Shown here: positions 1 through 11,904 of the stretch, one piece after another
How positions within the stretch are numbered: position 1 is the stretch's first letter
Layout of the letters: each line of letters starts with the position of its first letter
Source: Candidatus Marithrix sp.
GTDB lineage: Bacteria > Pseudomonadota > Gammaproteobacteria > Beggiatoales > Beggiatoaceae
Length of the DNA: 64,000 nucleotides
Reading direction: 5' to 3'
Assembly: GCA_016744775.1 (NCBI GenBank)
Contig: JADGDS010000001.1
Coordinates: 553,642 to 617,641 of the forward strand
The notes under the pieces: model-generated
What the model saw: the letters and a program-made list of their open reading frames with translations, nothing else
Told to the model about the DNA's origin: nothing
Databases searched by the model: none
Position numbers and translations under genes: made by a program

Positions 1-426
1 CATATTGCTCATGATTGTATTGTACATAATAATACCATTTTTGCTAATGGCGCCTCATTAGCAGGGCATGTAGAAATTGAAGATTTTGTTATTTTAGGTG
101 GTTTTGCTTTAATACATCAATTTTGCATTATGGGAACTCATAGTTTTGCTGCACCTACTTCATTGATTTTTAAAGATGTTCTACCATATGTAATGGTATG
201 TGGAAATCGTGCGGCAGCGAATGGTTTAAATAAAGAAGGTTTAAAACGTCACGGCTTGAGTAATGATACTATTCGTGCTTTGTACCAAGCTTATAAAATC
301 ATATATAAACAAAATATGATTAAAGATGAAGCAATTGCAGCACTTGAAGATTTAAGCCAACAATATAGTCAAGTGCGAAACATGCAACAATTTTTGCAAA
401 ATTCTAAACGAGGTATTGTGCGTTAA
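1..426 (+). CDS. lpxA: UDP-N-acetylglucosamine acyltransferase, 3' part (LpxA)
   Basis: First acylation step of lipid A synthesis, a cytoplasmic trimeric left-handed beta-helix enzyme. The reading frame is open from the first base, so the gene is cut by the window edge and a methionine at 130 is internal. The first residues HIAHDC align with E. coli LpxA 122-127 and carry catalytic His125. Further matches are AGHVEIEDFVILGG, AVHQF-like LIHQFCIMG, and the C-terminal helical part with GLNKEGLKRHGLS. The visible 141 residues equal the remainder of a 262-residue LpxA. It leads straight into lpxB. Identification is firm; the first half of the protein is outside the window. Confidence 0.96.
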   Translation, partial: HIAHDCIVHNNTIFANGASLAGHVEIEDFVILGGFALIHQFCIMGTHSFAAPTSLIFKDVLPYVMVCGNRAAANGLNKEGLKRHGLSNDTIRALYQAYKIIYKQNMIKDEAIAALEDLSQQYSQVRNMQQFLQNSKRGIVR

Positions 427-430
427 ATCA

Positions 431-1551
431 ATGCGTATTGGTATAGTTGCTGGTGAGTTATCAGGAGATTTATTGGGAGCTGGGCTGATTTATGCACTAA
501 AAGCCAAATACCCGAATGCTGTAATTGAAGGCATTGGTGGTTCAAAAATGTTAGCGGCAGGTTTTCATAGCCACTTTCCTTTAGAAACTTTATCGGTAAT
601 GGGTTTAGTGGAAGTATTGAAACACTATTTTGAGATCAAAAAATGTCATGATAGTTTAGCCGATTATTTTTTAAAACAACCACCAGATGTCTTTATTGGT
701 ATTGATGCACCAGATTTTAATCTGAGTTTAGAATATAAGCTTAAAAAAGCAGGTATTCCGACAGTACATTATGTTAGCCCATCAGTTTGGGCATGGCGAG
801 AATATCGTTTAGCTAAAATTGCTCGTGCTTGCGATTTAATGTTGACACTGTTTCCGTTTGAAGCTGATTATTATCATCAACATAATATTCCAGTTAAATT
901 TGTAGGACATCCTTTAGCAGATGAAATACCTTTAGATACAGATAAAAAAGTTGCTAGAAAAAAATTAGGATTAAATACAAATGGGAAATTGATTGCATTA
1001 TTACCCGGTAGTCGATTTAATGAAGTAACTCAATTGACTAATCCTTTTTTAAAAACCGCCAATTGGTTATTAAAACAACAGCCTGATTTAGCTTTTATAG
1101 TACCCTTGGCTAATCCTAAATTAAGACAATATTTTGTTCAACAAGTGCCTAATGATTTACCGATTCATTTATTAGATGGGCAATCACATGATGTAATAGC
1201 AGCCGCTGATGTTGTATTAATGGCTTCAGGTACAGCTACCCTAGAAGCAATGTTATTAAAACGCCCAATGGTGGTAGCTTATCGTATGGCAAATATTACT
1301 TATTGGCTGGCTAAATTACTTGTGCATACTCCTTATTTTTCTTTACCCAATCTCCTTGCTAAAACACATTTAGTAGCAGAATTTATTCAAAATCAAGTTA
1401 TTACAGAAAATTTAGGTCCTGCTGTATTAGAATGCCTAAACAATCCTAAACAAGTAGAAATATTGCAAAATAGTTTTACTGAATTACATTATAATTTGAG
1501 ACAATCTGCTAATAAAGAAGCAGCGCAAGCCATATTATCATTGATAACTTA

Positions 1552-1552
<1 letters not shown>
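431..1552 (+). CDS. lpxB: lipid-A-disaccharide synthase (LpxB)
   Basis: Joins UDP-diacylglucosamine and lipid X to form the lipid A disaccharide on the inner face of the inner membrane. The N-terminus MRIGIVAGELSGDLLGAGLI matches the family nucleotide-binding start. YVSPSVWAWREYR, LFPFEADYY, FVGHPLADE, LLPGSRFNEV and MASGTATLEAML are the expected conserved blocks of this GT19 family. An in-frame TTG lies at 416, but the ATG at 431 gives the normal N-terminus and about 373 residues, close to family length. It follows lpxA by 4 bp, and its TAA overlaps the next ATG by one base (TAATG), so the three genes are probably co-transcribed. Confidence 0.96.
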
Positions 1553-4350
<2,798 letters not shown>

Positions 4351-4448
4351 ATTAAAGCTCCAGAAATTAAACAAACATGGATTATAACTGGCTGAGAATT
4401 TTAAGCAAGATGGAAGTGATATTGAAAGGTAATATTTAAGTGAAAATT

Positions 4449-4522
4449 TCGGAGCGGCGAGATTTGAACTCGCGACCCCTACCACCCCATGATAGTGCGC
4501 TACCAAGCTGCGCCACGCTCCG
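4449..4522 (-). tRNA. tRNA-Pro (anticodon GGG)
   Basis: Full cloverleaf on the minus strand. The acceptor stem is CGGAGCG/CGCTCCG with discriminator A. The D-arm has GCGC/GCGC around AGCTTGGTA. The anticodon stem CTATC/GGTAG encloses loop ATGGGGT, giving anticodon GGG. The T-arm is GCGAG/CTCGC with loop TTCAAAT. CCA is not encoded. Confidence 0.95.
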
Positions 4523-4576
4523 AGAAGTGAGTGAAAATATGTTGGAATTTATTTTAAATAAGGGTAGGAGATAATT

Positions 4577-4653
4577 TGGCTCCCCGGGTCGGACTCGAAC
4601 CGACGACACCGTGATTAACAGTCACGTGCTACTACCAACTGAGCTACCAGGGA
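4577..4653 (-). tRNA. tRNA-Asn (anticodon GTT)
   Basis: Minus-strand cloverleaf with acceptor TCCCTGG/CCGGGGA, anticodon loop CTGTTAA inside stem CGTGA/TCACG (anticodon GTT), and a T-loop TTCGAGT. The discriminator is G, followed by an encoded CCA at 4577-4579. It lies 54 bp upstream of tRNA-Pro on the same strand, so the two are probably co-transcribed. Confidence 0.95.
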
Positions 4654-4744
4654 AAATTGTTGAGATCCTCTCTCAAAAATCAGATGGTATAATACACATT
4701 CTTTTATAAAATTGCAATCAATAATTTTAAAAAAAATTTTATAG

Positions 4745-5650
4745 CTAAATTAATTTAGTTGCTATTTCTACAGCATAACGCAAACTATTGCTAGAAGCCT
4801 TGCCAGTAGCAGCTAAGTTTAAAGCTGTACCATGATCTACTGAAGTTCGTATTATTGGTAATCCAAGCGTGACATTTACTGCTTCACCAAAACCTTGCGA
4901 TTTTAATACTGGTAAACCTTGATCATGATACATTGTTAGAACTACGTCTATTCCAGATAATGATTTAGCAGTAAAGGCAGTATCAGCCGATACTGGACCT
5001 GTTAAATGGATTCCTTGTTCACGTAATTTGTTTAGGGTTGGAATTATTGTAATAATTTCTTCATTACCTAAATGTCCACCTTCACCGGCGTGTGGATTTA
5101 AACCACATACTAAAATATGTGGATTTTGTAACTCACTATGTAATATCCGTATGACACTTTCTAAGCGCGTTGCTGTAATTGCAGTACTAATTTCTGATAA
5201 CGGTAAATGTGTAGTAACAAGTGCCACTCTTAATTTTGGAGTGGCTAACATCATCACAACTTGTTTAACATTTAATAAATCTGCTAGAAATTCGGTATGA
5301 CCACTAAAATTTATGCCAGCGTCATTAATAACCCCTTTATGTACAGGGGCAGTGACTAAGGCATCACATTGTTTATTTAAACATGCAAGCCCTGCTTGTT
5401 TTAAGGTTTCTATTACATAACTTGCATTTGCGGGATTCAATTTACCCGGTGTTACTGGCTGTGATAAAGGTATTGGCACAACATTATCTAAGTTAATAGA
5501 TAAACCTAATTGTTCAGCGCGTTGTTGTAATAAATCAGGATCAGCAAATATAATGAAATTAGCAGCTATATCTTGTTGCAATAACTTCAATGTAATATCT
5601 GGTCCAATACCCGCTGGTTCACCGGGGGTTATAGCAATATTTGGTAACAT
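4745..5650 (-). CDS. pdxA: 4-hydroxythreonine-4-phosphate dehydrogenase (PdxA)
   Basis: NAD-dependent step of pyridoxal phosphate synthesis. The start MLPNIAITPGEPAGIGPDIT carries the family's N-terminal GEPAGIGP motif. An in-frame extension to 5695 adds unrelated residues. Metal-binding histidines appear in FSGHTEFLADLL, GLNPHAGEGGHLG and MYHDQGLPVLKSQGFGEAVN. The C-terminal LGLPIIRTSVDHGTALNLA is typical. About 301 residues, slightly shorter than the E. coli protein (329). Divergent from msrAB, with 45 bp between the two starts. Confidence 0.95.
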   Translation of the reverse strand: MLPNIAITPGEPAGIGPDITLKLLQQDIAANFIIFADPDLLQQRAEQLGLSINLDNVVPIPLSQPVTPGKLNPANASYVIETLKQAGLACLNKQCDALVTAPVHKGVINDAGINFSGHTEFLADLLNVKQVVMMLATPKLRVALVTTHLPLSEISTAITATRLESVIRILHSELQNPHILVCGLNPHAGEGGHLGNEEIITIIPTLNKLREQGIHLTGPVSADTAFTAKSLSGIDVVLTMYHDQGLPVLKSQGFGEAVNVTLGLPIIRTSVDHGTALNLAATGKASSNSLRYAVEIATKLI

Positions 5651-5695
5651 AGTATATAAATAGAGTATTAACTTTAAATTAACAAGGAGTATCAA

Positions 5696-6760
5696 TTGAA
5701 ATTGATTCTAAATATCTTAATATTAGTTGTTATAATTGGATGTAGCCAAGATAATAATGTACAACGGAGTATAACAATGGAAAATTTAAAACAAGCCACT
5801 TTTGCTGGTGGTTGTTTTTGGTGTGTCGAAGCGGGTTTTGAAAAACTTGATGGTGTAGCCCAAGTAATTTCTGGTTATGCAGGTGGTAATACTGTAAATC
5901 CAACTTATGAAGAAGTATCTTCTGGTAAAGGTGGACACTTGGAAGTAGTACAAGTTCATTACGATCCTAATATTATTAGTTATGAAACTTTATTAGAATC
6001 TTTTTGGCGACAAATTGACCCTACTGATAATGCTGGACAATTTGTAGATCGAGGTCCACAATATCGCCCAGCTATTTTTTATCATGATGATAGACAAAAG
6101 TTAATAGCTGAAAAATCACGTGCTAATTTAGCATCATCTGGACCTTTTAAAAAACCTATTCAAACAGAAATTATAGCCTTAACCAAATTTTATCCTGCTG
6201 AAGAATACCATCAAGATTATTATAAAAAGAATCCGATTCGATATAAATATTATCGTCATAATTCTGGACGTGATCAGTTTTTAGAACAAAAATGGAGTCC
6301 AGTTTCACAAACATTTAAAAAACCGTCAGATGAAGTTTTAAGATCACGATTAACAGAATTACAATATAAAGTCACACAAAAAGATGGAACAGAAAGGGCA
6401 TTTGATAATCAATACTTTGACAATAAAAAAGAAGGTATTTATGTAGATATTGTTAGCGGCGAACCGCTATTTTCCTCTTTAGATAAATATGATTCTGGAA
6501 CCGGTTGGCCTAGTTTTACTAAACCAATCAATACTAATCAAATTGTTGAACGTAAAGATTTTAAACTATTTACAACACGTATTGAATTACGTAGCAAAGA
6601 TGCTGATTCTCATTTAGGACATGTATTTTCAGATGGTCCAACACCTACTGGGCAACGTTATTGTATAAATTCAGCCGCATTAAAATTTATTCCAAAAGAT
6701 CAATTAGTTGCAAATGGTTATGAACAATTTGTAAGTTTATTTAATAACTACGATTTATAG
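5696..6760 (+). CDS. msrAB: lipoprotein MsrA-MsrB fusion, methionine sulfoxide reductase
   Basis: Repairs both epimers of methionine sulfoxide. The gene starts with TTG at 5696, preceded by AAGGAG at proper spacing. The first 18 residues are a lipoprotein signal (hydrophobic stretch ending VVIIGC-S), so the enzyme should be a periplasmic lipoprotein. The next ATG (5777) would delete this signal. MsrA domain, about residues 30-190: catalytic [14 protein letters not shown] and YRPAIFYH. MsrB domain, about 205-340: [20 protein letters not shown] and [11 protein letters not shown] with the catalytic Cys. The zinc-binding cysteines seen in some MsrB proteins are absent. There is no thioredoxin domain. 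Its 3' end overlaps the convergent ispB by 20 bp. Confidence 0.94.
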   Translation: MKLILNILILVVIIGCSQDNNVQRSITMENLKQATFAGGCFWCVEAGFEKLDGVAQVISGYAGGNTVNPTYEEVSSGKGGHLEVVQVHYDPNIISYETLLESFWRQIDPTDNAGQFVDRGPQYRPAIFYHDDRQKLIAEKSRANLASSGPFKKPIQTEIIALTKFYPAEEYHQDYYKKNPIRYKYYRHNSGRDQFLEQKWSPVSQTFKKPSDEVLRSRLTELQYKVTQKDGTERAFDNQYFDNKKEGIYVDIVSGEPLFSSLDKYDSGTGWPSFTKPINTNQIVERKDFKLFTTRIELRSKDADSHLGHVFSDGPTPTGQRYCINSAALKFIPKDQLVANGYEQFVSLFNNYDL

Positions 6761-7712
6761 AAAATTCAGCTAAGGCATATAAGGCATCAGTATAAGGCGA
6801 TGATGGTAATGCTGTTAAAGCAGCAGTTGCCATATCTGCTTCTTGACGAGCTACTTTTGTTGTATAATCAATTGCCTTAGTATAATTTATAATTGATATA
6901 ACTTCATTTATATTGTCTTTTTTACCATTCTTTATTGAATCGCGTAAAAGTTCTTGTTGTTCTATTGTTCCATGTTGCAGCGCATAAATCACCGGCAAAG
7001 TTGGTTTACCTTCTGCTAAATCATCACCAATATTTTTGCCAATTTCTTCACTATTAGAACTATAATCTAAAACATCATCAATTAATTGAAATGCGGTACC
7101 TAAGTGCATACCGTATGTAGCGATTGCTTGTTCATTGCTGGCTGATTGTCCACTAATTACGGCTCCTAATTGCGTTCCAGCTTCAAATAATTTTGCGGTT
7201 TTTGAACGTATTACACGTAAATAATCAGCTTCACTAGTATCGGGTTCATAACAATTTAATAATTGCAATACTTCCCCTTCAGCAATAATATTAGTTGCAG
7301 TTGACAATATTTCCATTACACGCATATTTTTGAGTTCAGCCATCAATTGAAATGCACGTGAATATAAAAAATCTCCAACTAAAACACTAGCTTCATTACC
7401 CCAAATACTATTAGCAGTTTGTTGCCCACGTCGTAATTCAGACGCATCTACAACATCATCATGTAATAAAGTTGCTGTATGAATAAATTCAATAATTGCA
7501 GCCAACTTAATATGATCGTTTCCTTGGTAGTTAAAAGCATTGGCACTTAATAATACCAACATCGGGCGTAAACGTTTTCCGCCGCTGTTAATAATATAAT
7601 GTCCTACACTATTAACTAATTCAACCTCAGAATGTAAGCGTTTATGAATCATAGCATTAACTGCTTTCATATCATGATTCATTAAATTTTGGATAGCAAG
7701 AATATCCATCAT
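6741..7712 (-). CDS. ispB: octaprenyl diphosphate synthase (IspB)
   Basis: Makes the polyprenyl tail of ubiquinone. It has the first aspartate-rich motif HDDVVDAS preceded by FIHTATLL, the second DDVLDYSS, and [12 protein letters not shown] near residue 45. Length 322-323 residues equals E. coli IspB (323). Two adjacent ATGs (7712 and 7709) could serve. The second aligns best with the E. coli start; the difference is one residue. It converges with msrAB and is followed by none of the usual ribosomal protein genes in this window. Confidence 0.95.
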   Translation of the reverse strand: MMDILAIQNLMNHDMKAVNAMIHKRLHSEVELVNSVGHYIINSGGKRLRPMLVLLSANAFNYQGNDHIKLAAIIEFIHTATLLHDDVVDASELRRGQQTANSIWGNEASVLVGDFLYSRAFQLMAELKNMRVMEILSTATNIIAEGEVLQLLNCYEPDTSEADYLRVIRSKTAKLFEAGTQLGAVISGQSASNEQAIATYGMHLGTAFQLIDDVLDYSSNSEEIGKNIGDDLAEGKPTLPVIYALQHGTIEQQELLRDSIKNGKKDNINEVISIINYTKAIDYTTKVARQEADMATAALTALPSSPYTDALYALAEFSINRSY

Positions 7713-7854
7713 TTTTATATAATCTAAATCCTATTAGCTATGCTAAATTATAAGATTATACCTTAATTTCTGTATTTATTCCACACTGCTAAATCGTTAT
7801 TAGCTTTAAGAGAAGTTAATTCAATATGTTATAATACTAACTTTGAGGTAATAT

Positions 7855-9924
7855 ATGCGTAACAAAATACTAACCCCCCTTCTAAGCTTGTTATTATTAA
7901 CAAGCTGTGACACTTGGAATAATCCTTATCCAAGTTCTTTAAATGGCAAAAATATTTTGTTTGCTTCCTTTTCTGAACGCCCTAAACATCTTGATCCTGT
8001 GCGTTCTTATAGTTCCAACGAATATACTTTCATCGCGCAGATTTATGAGCCGCCTTTGCAGTATCATTATTTAAAACGCCCTTATACTCTCACGCCTCTA
8101 AGCGCAACTTCGGTGCCTAAACCACAATATTTTGATAAAGATGGTAATCAGTTAGCTGATGATGTTGCTGTTGATAAAATTGATCATAGCGTCTATGAGA
8201 TCAAAATTAAAAAAGGTATTCAATATCAACCACATCCTTGTTTTGTTCCTGAATATCAGGAGCTGTCTGAGTCTCAATTATCAAATATTCATCAATTATC
8301 CGACTTTGAAAAAACTGCTAGTCGTGAATTAGTAGCTAGTGATTTTGTCTATCAAATTAAGCGTCTAGCTCATCCAAAGCTTCATTCTCCTATTTATGGT
8401 TTAATGAGTGAATATATTATTGGTTTAAAAGATTTAAGAGAGCAACTTAAAAAAGCAAAAGATATTGATTTGACTAAACATTCATTATCAGGAGTCGAAA
8501 TTGTAGATAAATATACCTATAGAATTAAAATTAAAGGTAAATATCCCCAATTTATTTATTGGTTAGCAATGCCGTTTTTTGCGGCTATGCCACCTGAAGC
8601 TATTAAGTTTTATGCGCAAGAGGGTTTGATTAAGCGCAATATTAGTCTTGATTGGTATCCAGTAGGCACTGGTGCTTATATGTTGAGTGTTAATAATCCT
8701 AACTATCAGATGGTATTAGAAAAAAATCCTAATTTTCATGGTGAAACTTATCCTTCAGAAAGTGGTGAAGCATTGCCTTTTATTGATAAAGCCATTTATA
8801 GCCTAGAAAAAGAATCTATTCCTTATTGGAATAAATTTTTACAAGGTTATTATGACGCTTCTGGTATTTCCTCAGAGAATTTTGATCAAGTTGTAAGTAT
8901 AAATAATGGTAATGCCACATTGAGTGAGGATATGAAACAAAAAGGCATTAAATTAGTTACCAGTGTTCGTGCTAGCACATATTATTTAGGATTTAATATG
9001 TTAGATCCAGTTTTGGGTAATAAAGGTGGTGAATCAGCGCGTAAACTTAGACAAGCAATTTCTATTGCTATAAATGTAGAAGAATATATTTCTATATTCC
9101 TAAATGATCGTGGTATAGCGGCTCAAAGCCCTTTGCCACCGGGTATTTACGGTTATCGCGATGGTGAAAATGGAATAAATCCTTATGTTTATGATTGGAA
9201 AAATGGTAAAGCTGAACGTAAGTCAATTGAAGTAGCACGTAGCTTAGTTGCTGAAGCTGGTTATCCAAATGGAATTGATGCAAAAACTGGCAAACCATTG
9301 GTATTGTATTTTGATTCTATGAGCGGAGGTGCTGATGATAAATCACTACTTAATTGGTATCGCAAGCAATTTAAGAAATTGAAAATTCAGTTAATTGTAA
9401 GGGCTACAGATTACAATCGTTTTCAAGACAAAATGCAAACTGGTAGTGCGCAAATATTTGGTTGGGGTTGGAATGCAGATTATCCTGATCCAGAAAATTT
9501 CCTATTTTTGCTTTATGGTAAGAATGGAAAAACTAAATTTGGAGGAGAAAATGCGGCTAATTATCAAAATCCACGCTTTGATGCCTTGTTTGAACAAATG
9601 AAAAATATGGATAATGGTGAAGCGCGATTAAAGATAATTGATGAGATGACTGAAATACTTCGTTATGATGCGCCTTGGGTTTGGAATTATCATCCATTGG
9701 ATTATAGTCTGCTACATGAATATCTGACAAATTTTAAACCTAATGTGATGGCGAATAATACTTTAAAATATAAGCGTCTTGATCCTGCAAAACGTGAACA
9801 ATATCGTCAACAATATAATAGACCAATTGTCTTTCCTTTATGGTTATTATTGATTTTTATGGTTATTATTATAATTCCAGCCGCTTTATCATATAGAAAA
9901 TATGAACGTAAGGTGGTTAGTTAA
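7855..9924 (+). CDS. extracellular peptide-binding lipoprotein of an Opp/Yej ABC importer
   Basis: SBP_bac_5-family solute receptor of 689 residues. The N-terminus has a lipoprotein signal ending LLLTSC-D. RSYSSNEYTFIAQIYEPPL and the late block GWGWNADYPDPENFLFLLYG are characteristic of peptide/YejA-like receptors. Unusually, it ends with a predicted membrane helix (about residues 658-680, PLWLLLIFMVIIIIPAAL) followed by positive residues, so it would be anchored at both ends. GAGG-type SD (gaggt) lies just before the ATG. The last codons RKYERKV-VS are altered by an insertion: the sequence 9897-9915 is repeated at 10731-10749, where it continues LVANGDKT-stop and overlaps the permease ATG. 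First gene of a receptor-permease-permease-ATPase operon. Confidence 0.88.
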   Translation: MRNKILTPLLSLLLLTSCDTWNNPYPSSLNGKNILFASFSERPKHLDPVRSYSSNEYTFIAQIYEPPLQYHYLKRPYTLTPLSATSVPKPQYFDKDGNQLADDVAVDKIDHSVYEIKIKKGIQYQPHPCFVPEYQELSESQLSNIHQLSDFEKTASRELVASDFVYQIKRLAHPKLHSPIYGLMSEYIIGLKDLREQLKKAKDIDLTKHSLSGVEIVDKYTYRIKIKGKYPQFIYWLAMPFFAAMPPEAIKFYAQEGLIKRNISLDWYPVGTGAYMLSVNNPNYQMVLEKNPNFHGETYPSESGEALPFIDKAIYSLEKESIPYWNKFLQGYYDASGISSENFDQVVSINNGNATLSEDMKQKGIKLVTSVRASTYYLGFNMLDPVLGNKGGESARKLRQAISIAINVEEYISIFLNDRGIAAQSPLPPGIYGYRDGENGINPYVYDWKNGKAERKSIEVARSLVAEAGYPNGIDAKTGKPLVLYFDSMSGGADDKSLLNWYRKQFKKLKIQLIVRATDYNRFQDKMQTGSAQIFGWGWNADYPDPENFLFLLYGKNGKTKFGGENAANYQNPRFDALFEQMKNMDNGEARLKIIDEMTEILRYDAPWVWNYHPLDYSLLHEYLTNFKPNVMANNTLKYKRLDPAKREQYRQQYNRPIVFPLWLLLIFMVIIIIPAALSYRKYERKVVS
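9897..9915 (+). repeat. left copy of 19-bp direct duplication (oppA-like 3' end)
   Basis: The 19 bases aaaatatgaacgtaaggtg at the end of the peptide-receptor gene recur exactly at 10731-10749, immediately upstream of the permease. Everything between appears inserted. Confidence 0.9.
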
Positions 9925-9935
9925 AAAACGGTAAA

Positions 9936-10034
9936 TTTGAACATGATTACAAGGATTTCAGGATTACCATGATTTATTTATTAACCAGTATTAAAATCAT
10001 GTTAATCTATTAATCCTTATAATCATGTTCAAAA
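9936..10034. repeat. palindromic element next to Uma2 gene
   Basis: The outer arms tttgaacatgatta and taatcatgttcaaa are complementary. Pairing continues inward through acaaggatt/aatccttat and catgattt/aaatcatg with few mismatches. The element could fold into a long hairpin of MITE or REP type. Confidence 0.85.
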
Positions 10035-10081
10035 AAAGGATGAATTATTATTGTTATTATGATAAATAACTGGTTATAAAA

Positions 10082-10657
10082 TTAAAAATTAACACGTTTA
10101 TAAATCTTAGATAAACTCAATTCAGCATCTAAACAAGGCAGATGAATAGATTCATTTTCCTTAATATAAGTAGTTGCAAACCATTCTCCATCATCATTCT
10201 TACTGACAACAATAACAGAAGTTCTATCTTGTGCAACCATAATGTAAGATTTAAGACTAGATATTGTTTGATAAGCTAATAGCTTTTCAATACGATCTTT
10301 ATCCTGAGTTGAATCAGATAACACTTCAAAAATTATACAAGGATTATTTTTATAATAAGGATCTTCATTATCGGTATCATCGCAGCTCAGGATAACATCT
10401 GGATAATAAAAACTTTTACGAGATTTAATGCCTACCTTAATATCAGAAGTAAATACCTCACAATTTCCTCCCTTAGCGTCAGCTTCATTATAAATAAAAT
10501 TCGCGATATTCATAGCTATTCTATTATGTTGAACACTAGAACCAGCCATAGCAAATATTTCTCCATCAATATATTCATGACGAATCTCACTTATTTTTTC
10601 ACCATCAAGATATTCACATTCTGATATATAATTATCAGCTATTTTTATAGCACTCAT
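10082..10657 (-). CDS. Uma2 family protein (DUF820, PD-(D/E)XK fold)
   Basis: Putative nuclease-fold protein of 191 residues with no established physiological role. Family marks: RHEYIDGEIFAMAG near the N-terminus, HNRIAMNIANFIY, YYPDVILSCD (the PD of the fold), IIFEVLSDSTQDKDRIEKLL (E-x-L plus the D-R-x-K helix) and YMVAQDR-like YIMVAQDRTSV. AGGAG sits 7 bases before the ATG at 10657. It lies antisense inside a peptide-transporter operon, on a segment bounded by a 19-bp duplication, so it was acquired after the operon formed. Such genes are abundant in cyanobacteria and some sulfur bacteria. Confidence 0.88.
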   Translation of the reverse strand: MSAIKIADNYISECEYLDGEKISEIRHEYIDGEIFAMAGSSVQHNRIAMNIANFIYNEADAKGGNCEVFTSDIKVGIKSRKSFYYPDVILSCDDTDNEDPYYKNNPCIIFEVLSDSTQDKDRIEKLLAYQTISSLKSYIMVAQDRTSVIVVSKNDDGEWFATTYIKENESIHLPCLDAELSLSKIYKRVNF

Positions 10658-10730
10658 GTTAAACTCCTAATTTGCATTTTACTCTTGAAACATTTTAACA
10701 TGTAAATCTAGTATCCTATGCTATTTAAAT

Positions 10731-10749
10731 AAAATATGAACGTAAGGTG
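10731..10749 (+). repeat. right copy of 19-bp direct duplication
   Basis: Exact copy of 9897-9915. In the receptor gene's reading frame it continues into LVANGDKT and a TAA at 10774-10776 that overlaps the permease ATG at 10776. This is probably the original end of the receptor gene. Confidence 0.9.
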
Positions 10750-10775
10750 CTGGTTGCAAATGGAGATAAAACTTA

Positions 10776-11735
10776 ATGTTTAATTACATTCTAAGAAGAT
10801 TAGCTTATAGTATTCCTATACTTTTAGGAGTCAATATAATAACTTTTGTCTTGTTTTTTATGGTGAATACGCCTGATGATATGGCGCGTGTTCATTTAGG
10901 TGATAAGAATGTTACCGAAGAGCAAGTTGAACAATGGAAACATGAACGCGGTTATGATTTACCTTTATTTTTCAATACTGATATGACTGAAACTATTTTT
11001 TATCAAAAATCAGTACCTCTGTTTTTGTTCCAATTTGGAAATTCTGATCAAGGTCGTAATATTAACCATGATATTAGTCAGCGTATGTGGCCAAGCTTGG
11101 CTTTAGCAGTGCCTACTATGATTGTTGGTTTATTGGTAAATATTAGTTTAGCACTGTTATTGATCTTTTTTCGTGGTACTTATCTTGATACCAGCGGTGT
11201 TATTATTGCGGTTATGTTGATGTCTATTTCTGGTATGTTTTATATTATCGGTGGACAATTTTTGATGAGTAAGTTATGGCATTTAGTACCAATTTCTGGT
11301 TATGCTTATAGTTTTGATGCGTGGCGATTTTTGATCTTGCCAGTTGTAATTGGTGTAATTAGTGGTATTGGTACAGGTACTCGTTGGTATCGCAGCATTT
11401 TCTTTGAAGAAATCAATAAAGATTATGTCAGAACAGCACGTGCTAAAGGCTTATCAGAATTCAAAGTATTATTTACTCATGTATTACACAATGCCATGAT
11501 TCCAATATTAACAGGTGTAGTAGTTGTGATTCCAACACTGTTTATGGGTAGCTTGATTATGGAAACATTTTTCGCGATACCCGGGCTTGGTAGTTATACA
11601 ATAGATGCAATTCAAGCACAAGATTTTGCAATAGTTCGTTCAATGGTATTTTTAGGTTCAGTATTATATATAATTGGATTAATTTTAACTGATATATCCT
11701 ATACATGGGTTGATCCAAGAGTGAGACTGTCATAA
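10776..11735 (+). CDS. peptide ABC transporter permease, OppB/YejB-like
   Basis: Inner-membrane permease of 319 residues. The N-terminus MFNYILRRLAYSIPILLGVN is the classic start of OppB/DppB/YejB proteins. Membrane segments fall at about 12-31, 105-130, 140-165, 180-205, 245-275 and 290-310. The cytoplasmic EAA loop, which contacts the ATPase, includes DYVRTARAKGLSEFKV. The C-terminus DPRVRLS is typical. Its ATG overlaps a residual TAA from the ancestral receptor gene. Its own stop is followed by a palindromic insertion before the second permease. Confidence 0.93.
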   Translation: MFNYILRRLAYSIPILLGVNIITFVLFFMVNTPDDMARVHLGDKNVTEEQVEQWKHERGYDLPLFFNTDMTETIFYQKSVPLFLFQFGNSDQGRNINHDISQRMWPSLALAVPTMIVGLLVNISLALLLIFFRGTYLDTSGVIIAVMLMSISGMFYIIGGQFLMSKLWHLVPISGYAYSFDAWRFLILPVVIGVISGIGTGTRWYRSIFFEEINKDYVRTARAKGLSEFKVLFTHVLHNAMIPILTGVVVVIPTLFMGSLIMETFFAIPGLGSYTIDAIQAQDFAIVRSMVFLGSVLYIIGLILTDISYTWVDPRVRLS

Positions 11736-11737
11736 TG
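11717..11737 (+). repeat. left copy of 21-bp imperfect direct duplication (oppB-like end)
   Basis: aagagtgagactgtcataatg spans the last codons, the stop and a TAATG. It recurs with two C/T differences at 11884-11904. Confidence 0.85.
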
Positions 11738-11749
11738 AATAATATTTAT

Positions 11750-11879
11750 CTCGTTCCCACGCTCCAGCGTGGTAACGCATGTATGGACGCTCCAGCGTCC
11801 AGTAGCAAAAAGCTAAATAGCAGTGACTTGACGCTGGAGCGTCAGCACACGCATTCCCACGCTGGAGCGTGGGAACGAG
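11750..11879. repeat. 130-bp palindromic element (CTCGTTCCCACGCT family)
   Basis: The outer arms ctcgttcccacgct and agcgtgggaacgag pair, and inner gacgctccagcgtc/gacgctggagcgtc pairs are nested. It sits between the two permease genes, four bases from the right duplication copy. A short relative is at 46631-46660. Confidence 0.92.
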
Positions 11880-11883
11880 AAAA

Positions 11884-11904
11884 AAGAGTGAGATTGTTAT
11901 AATG
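11884..11904 (+). repeat. right copy of 21-bp duplication; provides start of second permease
   Basis: aagagtgagattgttataatg matches 11717-11737 at 19 of 21 positions. It ends in the ATG used by the next gene and preserves the TAATG junction. Confidence 0.85.

Larger units (their letters stand above)
9916..10730. mobile_element. 815-bp inserted segment carrying a palindrome and a Uma2 gene
   Basis: The segment is bounded by an exact 19-bp duplication. It contains a roughly 99-bp inverted repeat and a reverse-strand Uma2 gene. No transposase or integrase and no clear terminal inverted repeats are visible. Removing the segment plus one repeat copy restores an uninterrupted receptor gene whose TAA overlaps the permease ATG. 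Calling it mobile is inference. Confidence 0.65.

Noticed and set aside
4351..4506. In-frame N-terminal extension of ibaG
   Set aside because: It runs through tRNA-Pro and the residues do not resemble BolA proteins; the ATG at 4350 gives the family length.
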